Below the pieces are notes generated by a model that did not search any database, was not told the origin of the DNA, and saw nothing but the letters and a program-made list of their open reading frames with translations. From Halictus rubicundus (lineage: Eukaryota; Arthropoda; Insecta; Hymenoptera; Halictidae), in assembly GCF_050948215.1 (NCBI RefSeq), contig NC_135150.1, forward strand, positions 17,525,943 to 17,589,942: a DNA stretch of 64,000 nucleotides, read 5' to 3'. Shown piece by piece: positions 24,319 through 34,387 of the stretch. Made by a program: the position numbers and the translations under genes. Position 1 is the stretch's first letter. The number at the start of each line of letters is the position of its first letter.

Positions 24319-25524
24319 GCGAGCCTCTATTAGATTCAGTTTCGAAAAAGATGTTCGCAATAAGTATCTTCAAGAAAAGTCGTTGCAAGCACCAAGAGTC
24401 ATAATAATCGTCAGCCCATCTTCCATGACCACCTGTTATAATCCCACAGTTATTAAACCCGGGTGAAAAGCAATTACAATGCCGCAGACACGGTTCGCCA
24501 ACAGGTTACAGGAGCCACCATCAGGCTCAAAAACCTGGAGTCTCCGGTTTCCGCGCGTCATTAATTAAATTGCTAGAATTTGATCATCTTTTTCAGCAAT
24601 CAACGCGCAAATCGGCAACGCTACCAGTTTCTTTCGCGCATTTCTCGGCCGAAGGGATTCCTAGCAGCAAGCTGGCCTCGCCGGTCGACCAATAAGGCAG
24701 GCGGTGGATCGCGAGCGCGAAGAGGACGTCCGGAGAAGATGGAACACTGGTCGCAAACAGGTCCGTTGGACGTGGCGTTAAACGGCCGTATTGATTGTTG
24801 GCGAGATCATTTTTCACCGTGGAAGCGAGGGGCCGAGCGGAGAGCGGGGAGATGGCTCGCGAAACGTGTGCTCCGATGGAGCCGATTTGCATATGAAAGC
24901 CAGCAGGCTCGCGTTCCGCCGCTACCTAGGCCCGGCGGACCTTGTTGTCACTTGGCGGGAACATTGATTGGCAGCGCGGCACGGCCGTGCCTTATTTCGC
25001 GTCTTGCCGGGCGAAGAATGGCACGGCGAAGTATACGGCGTGTCCGGCCCCGGTCGCTCCTCGAGACGAATGGCCTGGCCGAACGACGACGCGCGTGCAC
25101 GCCGAGGAATTCCTTCATCCGTCTTGAAAAGGAGAGACCCGTTTGCATGCTCGTCTCGCGCGTTTTAGGCGTCGCGTGTTTACCTAGGACGCCGCGTTAT
25201 TTGCATAGACGGCCGTGGCTGCGGAACCGTGTTCCACGGGCCGACTGTTTTTCGAATTTGACGCCAGGTTTGATTTACCGGGGACCATTGAATCCGCGCC
25301 ACCGTAGCTCGTTATGGTAGCCCGAGCGGTGTACCCTGTCGAAAACGCTGCTTTGAGCTTGCTTTCCTGGAATGGGGCTACGAGCCGGGAAACGTAACTG
25401 TTGGGCACTGATAAAATGGTAATAAATTGTTCGTGGGAGCCTTTTTAGGGGAACAGATGTTGCATGTATACTGAAAGGTTGCTTTGTGTAACCGTTGTTG
25501 ATCGTGGGTAGATTGGGAAGTCGC
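24319..25524. other. Unassigned CpG-rich stretch with the longest ORF
   Basis: The 246-codon frame at 24580-25320 (+) is the longest in the window. Its product is rich in Arg, Pro and Gly. No domain, signal or repeat is recognised, and opposite-strand frames are also open (24593-24892, 24948-25148). CpG-rich sequence with few stops explains it adequately. A real exon cannot be excluded without homology data. Confidence 0.45.
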
Positions 25525-25595
25525 TGGTTCTTCGGTATTACAGGTTAAGCAAACGCGTCTCGCGGTCCTGACTAGGATGGGTGACCGCGGGTTTT
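25525..25595 (+). pseudogene. 5S rRNA-like fragment
   Basis: GGTTCTTCGG, AGGTTAAGCAAACGCG and GGATGGGTGACCGC occur in the order and nearly the spacing of the second half of eukaryotic 5S rRNA. GTTAAGC to GGATGGG is 31 bp here and about 30 in 5S. These two blocks correspond to the internal box A and box C bound by TFIIIA/TFIIIC. The first 40 nt and the 3' stem are not recognisable. Bases between the boxes are scrambled, and a short T-run follows the box-C-like block. It is best read as a 5S-derived pseudogene or the head of a 5S-derived SINE relic; no A-rich tail was found. Confidence 0.6.
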
Positions 25596-27244
25596 TCTTG
25601 ATAGTTAGTTGGTTTGGAATCGTACTTTACATACGTCGTGAACATAATTGAGGGATGAAGGGTCAAAAAATTACATTCAGAATTTTCTGAAGGTTCAAGA
25701 TCTTGAGAATACTTAATCTTCTCCACAGTGCCACAATTCCCAAGTGTTTCATAAAAATACAAAAGTGCGGAAGGTCTCAGAAATCGAAGTAAGCGCAAAT
25801 TATTCAGAACCATGGAACATGCAAAGGGCACACCAATTTCCAAGTATTCTTAAAAATACAAAGGGTGGTAACGCGATTCCCACAGAATTGAAAGAAGTCA
25901 CGGTTCTAAGTACAGCGAAATTGATCACTGTGATTATTTCCTCGGCACTTTATAATCCAAACACGCGTGTCCGAATTACTCCGTGATTCTGCGAACTTCT
26001 CTCGTGTCCTCGCGGTTCCGAAAACAGCCATTTTCAGACATTCATCGCGTTCCGGAAGTCGACGAGAGGAGCAAAACAATTCCTAATTGTAGTCGAGAGC
26101 ATTCGACGCGTCCACGGGGAACGATCCGATATTGAAACAAACGCGCGAGGCGAGGACAAAAAGAAAGCGTCGAGAGCTGTCCTCCGGCCGCAATTATGCC
26201 GGGAGTTGCGTGCCCGTGCACACTTTTCGTCGGACGTTTAAGCGACACCCTGTACTTTCCTCCGTATAAATGTTACACACGAGCCGGGATAATTGGCCCG
26301 AAATTACGTCGGGTCCGGTTCACGGTGATCAAGATCGACGGTCGCGCGCAGATCCCGAGAGAGGAGACGAGTTGAGAGAAACCAGCTTCTTCCTCTCCCG
26401 TGGCAAGCGTTGGGGCCCAACACGCGGGGGCCCGGGCACAAAAATGAAGAAGGGCACACAGAGCCGCGCGGAGCGCAGGTGCTGTAAAAGCGATTTAATA
26501 GTAATACGTAGCCGGCGGTGCCCCCGAGCCCCGGGAATTATGGTCGCCCGGTTGCGCGCACGGTCACGTAGCTCGCGTCGACGGGTAATTTCTTGTAACA
26601 GAGCCGGCACGCGGAAAGAAACAGTTTCCAGGGAGCCGTGCCCTGCCACTTCGTCCCCGACACGCGTTAGCACGCGGGAATCGATTAAATCTGTCGCCTT
26701 TTTCCGTCGCGGGAGACGGTCACGGCCGATTTCTCGCCCCCGTTTCGCATCTATCCGGGAAACGGAGAGGCGGTGACTCGTGACCATTTTCGACGGTTTT
26801 TCGGCCACCGGTTCTTTCCTACGGGAACGGGCGCGTGAGAAAAATGAGCTGCGATCGCGCCGCCGCGAAATCGCTTCCGAACGGTACTTCGCCGGGAAAT
26901 GGAAAGAAATCAGTCCGCCGTCGGTTCTTCCTCGCGAAAGAACCTGGTTACGCTAAAGGAGACGGCTATTGGCCCCGATGTAATTGCTGGCACGGCGATT
27001 TTTATGCTTGGTCACATTCGCCGAAGCTGTCGGTGATTTTCTGACAGCTATGAAGTTATTACACTGTCACAAAAGTTACGAAAGTATTTCTCCTTTTTTA
27101 CCCCGAAGCTGTGTGACGTTTAAGTGAGTCTATTCAATTTATAAAATTGCAACAAAAAGGAGTTGGACAGAAATTGATTTCGCTTAATAGGATTCATGGG
27201 TTGAACATAATGTGACAGTACCTTGAAGTTCTTCGGTTTTGTTA
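25596..27244. other. Unassigned stretch
   Basis: CACAATTCCCAAGTGTTTC at 25731 is echoed by CACCAATTTCCAAGTATTC at 25830, a diverged local duplication of about 99 bp. 25990-27040 is CpG-rich with overlapping open frames on both strands (26270-26776 plus, 26329-26808 minus), Arg-rich and without a recognised domain. Confidence 0.45.
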
Positions 27245-27428
27245 TTAACCCTTTGCACTCGAAGCTATCCTAACTCCAAAACGAAACATTTCTTCCAACC
27301 TAGAATATTTCTCTTCTCTATATATTTTTTTATGTTATACATACGAAAATGTAATTTATTAAATACAAACAATAATGTAAAAAATATTTTGAATAATGAT
27401 CCTCGATGATTCGAGGGCTAAGGGTTAA
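27245..27428. mobile_element. TTAA-bounded MITE, family B2, copy B2a
   Basis: The left end TTAACCCTTTGCACTCGAAG and right end TTCGAGGGCTAAGGGTTAA are inverted and bounded by TTAA, 184 bp apart. The interior (CTCCAAAACGAAACATTTCT, CCTAGAATATTTC) is closely shared with the copy at 45558-45806. The CCCT start next to TTAA resembles piggyBac termini. Confidence 0.9.
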
Positions 27429-28865
27429 TATATAAAATTCTCAATTTCACTAGTTTAACTGTGCAAATGATTAGGCAATCCCCACATTCTGTTTAATATT
27501 ACAAAGTAAAATTCAATCATTTGTAAATTCGATAAAAATCAATAGTAAAGTATTTGAATAAGTTGTTTTACTTTCAGAATTTAATTTGAGTCTTTAAAAT
27601 TGACTTGAGAATTTTTCCAGGAATTTGAACCCCGTAGTAACACACTGAAATTTTTCGTCACTTCGCCGAATAATTGTAAATTTCTGCGACTTCTTTCGCA
27701 CATTCGGATCCGGTGACCTCCAACGTCACGCCAGAAAGGGTTCGTGCGAATGTTTGCAGAATTTATTGGCAGGAGCGAGCGCCCCGAGAAAATAATGCAT
27801 CATCAAAAAATAATCAGTTCAATTTCTCCGGTAATCTCCATTCCAAGATCTTGGCAAGCCCGAGCCGTTCAGAATTCCCGAGTCTAGTAATTACTATCAT
27901 CCGCGAGGATTCTGTGCCGGTGACTGTGACATTAATTCGCGATTAATTATACCGGCAATTTATTCGGACGCGGCCGGTGTAACGCGCGCGCGGCACAATG
28001 AATTATTATTTTCCTGAATGGCTCGCGGAGCCAAAGCAGCTTCCCGCGGATAATTACCTTACGCAAGCATCGATTCGAGATTATTCGAACAAATAACGAT
28101 CTCTCCCCCCATCCCCCCACCCTCCTGTAACTCTCGTTACGCTCGCGGGTAAACATTAAACGCTGCGCGAGGAAAGAAGAAGCTCGATTGATAGACGAGA
28201 AGAGGAGAGAAGGAAAAGGAAAACAGAGCGATCGAATTCCTTTTGCGATGCGGCCGCGCGAAGCGTTAATCACGTGCCAATTAATTCCGACCGATACAAA
28301 AAGATTCCTCGCATTCCCTCGCACGCTCCAGTTGCCCCGAGACGCTTCCGGCCCGCGGACGAAACGAAACGAACGAAAATTGCACCGCAAAACAGAGAGG
28401 ATCGTTCGCGGTGTTTCACGGGCCGCAGATCCGCTTGCTCGTGCGCGTCTTTATCCGTTCGAGGAACAACCGGGCCAGTCGAGCAAGGTTAGCCGACCCC
28501 GTAGTTAATCAGGGAGCGGCGACGCTGCATTAGCCTGGGCTGTATAATTGCGAAATTTGTCAAGTCGCGGCCCGGGAATGCCCGCGACCTGGAATGATTC
28601 GCCGGAACCAGAAAAACAGAGGCGTACAAATTAACTCGGCCCTTTCCCCGTTCTCCTTTTTCGCCTCCGAACAACCTGAATGCATCCTTAGTCTCGAAAA
28701 TGATCTCCGTCGCTCTTTCACTTTGCCTTACACCTGGTTAATGAACTTGACGAATGCTTCGCTCGAAAGAGCATCGCAACCACCCCGATGGCTTCGACAC
28801 AATGGAATCGTGGACGCTTCTCGCACCCTTAATAGATTTTTACAGTGTACACTAGCCAAACAGTA
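27429..28865. other. Unassigned stretch
   Basis: AT-rich to about 27650, then CpG-rich to 28860. Frames 27947-28390 (minus) and 28188-28508 (plus) overlap and show no recognised domain. Confidence 0.5.
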
Positions 28866-29106
28866 TTAACCCATTTGCATCATAAGGAAATATGAAAAGC
28901 CTTTGTCACCAAACTTTTTTTTATTATATTTATTATATTCTTATTATTATATTATATGCATATTATATTTTTATTATATTCTTCAAGTAATAGAACTTCA
29001 TATTTCAGCATTATAAGAAAAAATAAATTGAGCGTATATATACGCTCCGGTGATAGTGACCAGGAAAATTGAGCATATATATACGCTAATGATGCAAATG
29101 GGTTAA
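28866..29106. mobile_element. TTAA-bounded MITE, family B3, copy B3b
   Basis: The left end TTAACCCATTTGCATCATAA and right end GCTAATGATGCAAATGGGTTAA-type are inverted, 241 bp apart. The right half carries a duplicated hairpin block (GAGCGTATATATACGCT near 29032 and GAGCATATATATACGCT near 29071). Its final TTAA (29103-29106) is the first TTAA of the next element. Confidence 0.9.
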
Positions 29107-29567
29107 CACGTTGACTGCCATGTCAGCCGTGCATGGGTGACGCAATTATTTGTCCAGTCTTTAAAATGGATTTTTACGTTAATATATTCATTGCACTCAT
29201 TAGGATCTATAAAATGCAAGAAAGCTGGAGGACTGCTCAATGTCATACATTTAATTTTTTTCAATTTTTATTTCATTAACACGTCAACTGCTATGTCAGT
29301 CACATTTGACTGATTTTTTACTAGGTTTGGACATTCATTTTTATTGTGACATATCCAGATGAACCGAATTTTATTAAGATCTTTAGAATTCAAAAGGGTT
29401 AAAACAGCATCCCTTATAATACATATAAAATTTCCAGTTTCGCTTTCATTAATTAAGTTACTCTAATTTTGTAAGAATCTCTGAGAATGTGGCAGTTAAC
29501 GTGTTCAATAACTTACTTTGATTTTATGGAATTTTTGAGGTTTCTAGTTTGGCAGTCAAAGTGTTAA
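29103..29567. mobile_element. TTAA-bounded MITE, family B1, copy B1b, with nested insertion
   Basis: The outer ends TTAACACGTTGACTGCCATG and TTTGGCAGTCAAAGTGTTAA match copy B1a at 7780-8022. The interior is the same, except that a second TTAA element of about 230 bp sits at the internal TTAA. Removing it gives the B1a structure almost exactly. Confidence 0.9.
29276..29508. mobile_element. TTAA MITE nested inside B1b
   Basis: The left end is TTAACACGTCAACTGCTATG and the right end GTGGCAGTTAACGTGTTCAA, a diverged B1-family member. The right TTAA has decayed to TCAA. The empty site is preserved in B1a at 7959-7962 (TTTCATTAAATAACTTAC), which shows that TTAA is the target. Confidence 0.85.
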
Positions 29568-29850
29568 AGACAACGGAACAGGTGATTGTCTGAAGGGGGT
29601 GGGTCTGATGAGTAACTAGGTAAGGGAAAACATTCCATCTCAAGGGTGGTTGCAACGAAATCGTCGATGCTTCTTCCACCCCCTTGAGAGTTCCAACCCT
29701 TCCGCTGCCAAGCGAATTTTTGAACTTGCACCAGTGGGCCATAATGTAAGTTTCATATTAAAAATTTTCTAACGTCAAAGAACTGCGAAATATATTAAAA
29801 TTAATGTACAATCTTGCAAACAGTATATTTTTCTTAGTGGTGACCACCCT

Positions 29851-29909
29851 TGACCACCATAGCCCACATGAAAAGACAAGCGGGACCACCGTGGCAGCGA
29901 AAGGGTTAA
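29851..29909. mobile_element. Lone right end of a further TTAA MITE
   Basis: CCACCGTGGCAGCGAAAGGGTTAA-type ending, preceded by small palindromes (GTGGTGACCACC). No left partner is visible. The end resembles, but is distinct from, families B1-B4. Confidence 0.4.
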
Positions 29910-32886
29910 AGTGTACCAATACCAGTCAAAGGGCGTTAACAACCCCGAAATAATTGATCTGAAGGGATGAGTGATTAGTCTGATTAGTAAACTGGATAAA
30001 GAGAAACAATCTCAAGCAGTAGGACTTGCTTGAAATCGTGCCTTCAGGAACGATCTGGAAGAATCTTGCTTACCTGACGTCACGCTGAACGTCAGTGTGT
30101 TACGTGTGAACGTGTGGTACGTTCTCTCACTATGAACATTATCTAATCACGTGATATGGTTTTCATTGCTTTGCTCGTTGGATTAGATTTTCGAATATGC
30201 AATTGATTCACCGCGAGAGCCACAGATTAATGCGCCCAACGCAGTAGAATAAAAGCGATAGAGGATACGGCAGGCACCATGAAGAGCACGGAAGGGTCTA
30301 AGGTCGTCGCGGATATGAAATTCCTGCATTATCAAGGTCAGAACGACGGGGAACGTGACTTTCAGCGGAGCTGTTAGCCACGTCACGCACGACCGGCCAT
30401 GATAACCGACGACAATGGATGTTCTCGGAAGCATCACAGTCCCGAGAGCACCGGAGAGTTATAGAACCGCTGCCTGTTTCCTCTCTTTCCCTCTCTGCCC
30501 CTCTCCGGCCCGGCAAAAAATTATTAAGGGATACCCATCGGCATTCCTGGACGCAAAGCGGAACGCGCCGCAGATATAGTTCGATATCGTACAATGAATC
30601 GGGCGTTCTACGCAGCTTGACGATTTCGGAAAATCATTTTTCCTCGAATTTCTCGACAATTTCGTAGCTGAAGAGAATTCTCCAAAAATATTTCAGCTGA
30701 ATTTCAATTTTTGGCTAGGATACAAGAGTTTTGTAATCCTGGTGTTCTTCTGTTGCAGAGACCTCTAAATATGCTATTTATTAATAGATTTGTTAATATA
30801 TTTTTCCCTACTTTTCCCTTTATTATTTTTTCTTTTTATATTTTCTTACTTTTAGAAGTAGGAAAGATGTTTCCTACTTTTGGAGGTTGAAACAGAAATA
30901 TCAAACAAATTACTGGTCGACTTTGGATAAAATTTGACAGTAACACTGTGTACCATTATCCAACACATGTCTAATCGATTAGTCCGTTTCTTATTTTCTG
31001 TCATTAACAAAAAAAGGCACTACACTTCTCCCTGTCATGTATAATATATATTTAAGGTACTTCATTTCGGAGGCTGTAGAAAATGAGAAAAAAATATATT
31101 TCGTTACAGATGTACCTGTTGATGACGTATGTAAAATTTGAGATCGATCGGTGCAGTGGTTCTTGAGATATGGTGGCAATCATTTCGGAAAACGGTGCTT
31201 GAACGTTTCGAATGCCATTTACACAGGTATAATGGGTCACGTTAAACGGGTTGTAACTTTATTTTCTTGAGTGCGACCATAAAATTTTAAGAGCAATTTT
31301 TCAGGAGCTGCACTTTTGATAAAAACTCAGTAAAAAGCTCGTTCAAATGATATTGACGGCCTCGTTGTCTTTCTGGCTATCATCCCACACCTCCGAGAAG
31401 TCCGGCCGGCCCGGATCCCACGTTGAAATTCGACGGAGAACGAATTTCAGCCGGGCCTTTTTATTTCGCTCGCCAACCCCCACCCCATTTCGAATCGAAA
31501 GTACCGGCTCCCCGGACGGTCGTAATTTGTTTTACTCAATTTCATTCGCCGCCGCTCGGCAATTATTTACACTGGTTAATCGACAATTTCACGCGTAATT
31601 ACGTTTTAATTTTAAGTCATCGGTATCGCTCGGACGCCGACCGGCCGAGCCTCGCATTGAAATCGCCGACAAGTGTTTTTTTTTCCCGAAATGCGAGCGC
31701 AACAATTGATAAATGCGACCATCTCTAAACACATCCATTAATAATTGCGTCTATTTCTAGGTGCGTCTATTAATCACTTTTCTACAATTGTGATACATCG
31801 AGAAAGTCCTGATATTTTTATTAATAGTTAGAAAATAAATTGATACATTATTAATATTATTATACTAATAGGTTGATTATAATAACTACAATTCACTCAT
31901 ATTGGGGATCATTTCTCGAAATTTAAAAAATTCATTTCTGCGATTATATTTCATTACTGCTTATGGTGCATCCATGAGGAATTGTTCAACAAATTTATTT
32001 CTTTCGGTATGTACTATAAAAGAAATGGCTAAAACTTTGGATAGACAAATTCTTGCGATTTTTATAAAATAGTGTGAAGAGTAATTTTTGATGCTGCGTA
32101 AACTTAGTGTTAAATGAATTGCTTTGACTTTACCCAATTAAATTTAGTGCAATCAACTCGTTCATTTCGAATTTTTTTTTTAATATAAATTGTCTATTTT
32201 TAATGCCGTGCACCTAGGCGATTTTGAGTCACGGTTTTCCCCGTAGACCGGTATATTCCGCAAAGTTTCCTTTTCATGTCCCTGGTACGCGAGACGAAGC
32301 ATTTAACACTTTTAATCATCGCGCATTGTTGGCGCACGGGTGAGCAAGTTTGAATGTTGGGCAAAGTTGTTGCTTATGGTAAATGTTTGTCGGGCAAAGC
32401 ATTGGCGCCGGTGTCAATGGAACTCGTTAACTCTTGGACAGCGGATCTCTGGTTTATTTTGATTCGGTTTTCGGAAGCATTGTTTGCCGGAGACTGCGCA
32501 AAGGTTTTTCAAAAATTTACGATTTGTAGTTGAAGATTTTCTTTTCTTTAGTGAGTTTGTCGGTAGAAGCTGCTTTCAGTACGTGAAATTTTTATCTTGG
32601 TCTTTGCGACCACGCTGCATTTTCTGAAATGCAGATTACTTTCTTTGCAAAATATTAAAGAACCACATCAAAGAAATCTCATTAACTTCGCGCAAATTAT
32701 GCGTCGCGGCTTCAAATGAAACGCACGTGAAACTAATCTAGTTCCCTAACGAAATCTGAAACGGTGGTGAAGTAGATGCAGTCCGTAATTATTAAACTAG
32801 ATATAATATTGTCAAAATTATGGGTTGGGAGACACGAGAAATAATATTTTTGTACCCTTGATAATATTTCTTTAAAAGAAAATGGT
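29910..32886. other. Unassigned stretch
   Basis: 30180-30620 and 31340-31740 are CpG-rich; the rest is AT-rich. The 31000-31330 part (GTGCAGTGGTTCTTGAGATA and neighbours) looks like an old dispersed repeat, but it has no paired ends. No gene was recognised. Confidence 0.45.
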
Positions 32887-33005
32887 TTAACACTAAACCT
32901 ACCAAGCACAAAACATATAAAAGTGAAATGTCTTGTAGACGGGAGAAGATTGAATTTAGTTAAATTTTGTACTATTTTTATTATAATGTGTGCCTAAATA
33001 AAGAA
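32887..33005. mobile_element. TTAA MITE, family B4, truncated copy B4c
   Basis: TTAACACTAAACCTACCAAG, then AGCACAAAACATATAAAAG and GGGAGAAGATTGAATTTA, match copy B4b (49.6 kb) for about 115 bp. Similarity ends at AAATAAAG, where mariner sequence begins. The right half and right TTAA are missing. Confidence 0.75.
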
Positions 33006-33921
33006 GTATAATTTTTTTTACCACCCTGTAATAAAATGGCCGCGTTCGTACCTTCCGGGGATCATATTAGTCATTGTATACCTTTTCATTTTCATGCGGG
33101 ATTCAATGCAATGATAACAACAAAGAAAATTTGCGATGTTTATGGAGATGTATTGAAGGTCAACAAGTGTCAACGTTGGTTCAGAAGGTTTGCTGCTGGT
33201 GATTATGATCTCTCTGACAGGCCTCGAAGTGGACGACCAGTAGAATTTGATAATGACACCCTAAAATCTCTAGTGGAAGCTGATCCAAAATTAAGTATAC
33301 AAGAACTATCGAGAAGCCTTGGGTCCACGTGACCAACTATACAAAGGCACTATATATAGGCAAGGAATATGGGTACCGCATCAATTATCTGAGACCAAGA
33401 AGATTATTCGTCGATCAATCTGCACTTCATTGCTATCCAGATTTCGTAGAGATCCATTTCATAGCAGAATCGTTACCGGAGATGAAAAATGGATTCTTTA
33501 TGATAACATAAAGCGTTCCAAACATTCCAAACAATATCAACCCCTAAACCTAGCTTATCACTTAGATAGGTGGTACTGTGCATTTGGTGGGACTGACGTG
33601 GCATAATTCACTTTGAGTTGTTGAAACCTGGAGAAACGGTTACTACTGAGTTGTATTGTCTGCAATTACAACGGCTGTATTCAGAACTATTGAAAAGGGG
33701 GGCATCTTTAGTCCACAGAAAAAATGTAATACAGCAAATTGAGTCATATTTTCATATTTTCTGGATTTCTATAAGAGGGGGATTGAAAATTCGCAGGAAA
33801 GATGGCAAACTGTCCTTGATAATGATGAAGATTATATAATAAATTAAGAAATAAAAGCTTGAATTTACTACAAAGTTGATTTCAGATTTCAAAATAATTG
33901 ATTACTTATGGGCCCCCCTAA
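33005..33921 (+). mobile_element. Mariner element, copy E1, truncated and internally deleted
   Basis: The 3' end GATTACTTATGGGCCCCCCT plus AA, followed by TA at 33922-33923, matches the inverted repeat of copy E2. The 5' inverted repeat and about 130 bp of leader are missing: sequence starts at AAGTATAATTTTTTTTACC, fused to the truncated MITE B4c. The element is about 917 bp against roughly 1.3 kb for a full mariner. Transposase pieces run from 33036 to 33839 in several frames. Confidence 0.9.
33036..33839 (+). pseudogene. Mariner transposase pseudogene
   Basis: The first 98 codons (33036-33332) are open and hold the N-terminal helix-turn-helix region: FHFHAGFNA, KICDVYGDV, CQRWFRRFAAGDYDLSD and RPRSGRP. 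After a frameshift near 33320, a second frame (33319-33606) carries VTGDEKWILYDN, the motif with the first catalytic aspartate of the mariner D,D34D enzyme. A further frame (33618-33839) reads LYCLQLQRLYSELLKRG and HRKNVIQQI. At that point the second and third catalytic aspartates have been removed by a deletion that joins directly to the C-terminal coding tail. The product cannot be an active transposase. The isolated DNA-binding domain is intact as an ORF. Confidence 0.9.
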
Positions 33922-34342
33922 TATGTTCCTAAATTCTCCGAGTAATTCAGCAGTTCTAAATTTCAGTGGCGTCGCGAGCGCAGAAATTCCGCAGTCCGGT
34001 AATAACTCGCGCCGGTTCCGACCGAGAGTCAGCTACTGCGTCGGCCTAGGACGTGTTGGCAAACATTTGCGCGGGGATTTCGCAGTGCACCGATCGGATC
34101 AGCCTTTTCAGGATTAATTGGTACGAGTGTCGGATGGTCATTGGCCGATAGGCGATTCGTCTTTGTAGATTTTCAGGTATCGAGCGGCGTGAACGAGGAA
34201 TGCGAAGAGGAGAGCGGCGTTACACTTCCAGCAGGAGTTACCTCCCGGCAACCAGTTCCGACGTCGACATTCGTGCAGGAAGAAACGAAAGGCGAAAAAG
34301 GTAGGAACGATCGTATCAGCGAAACGGGTAACCGCATCGCAG

Positions 34343-34387
<45 letters not shown>

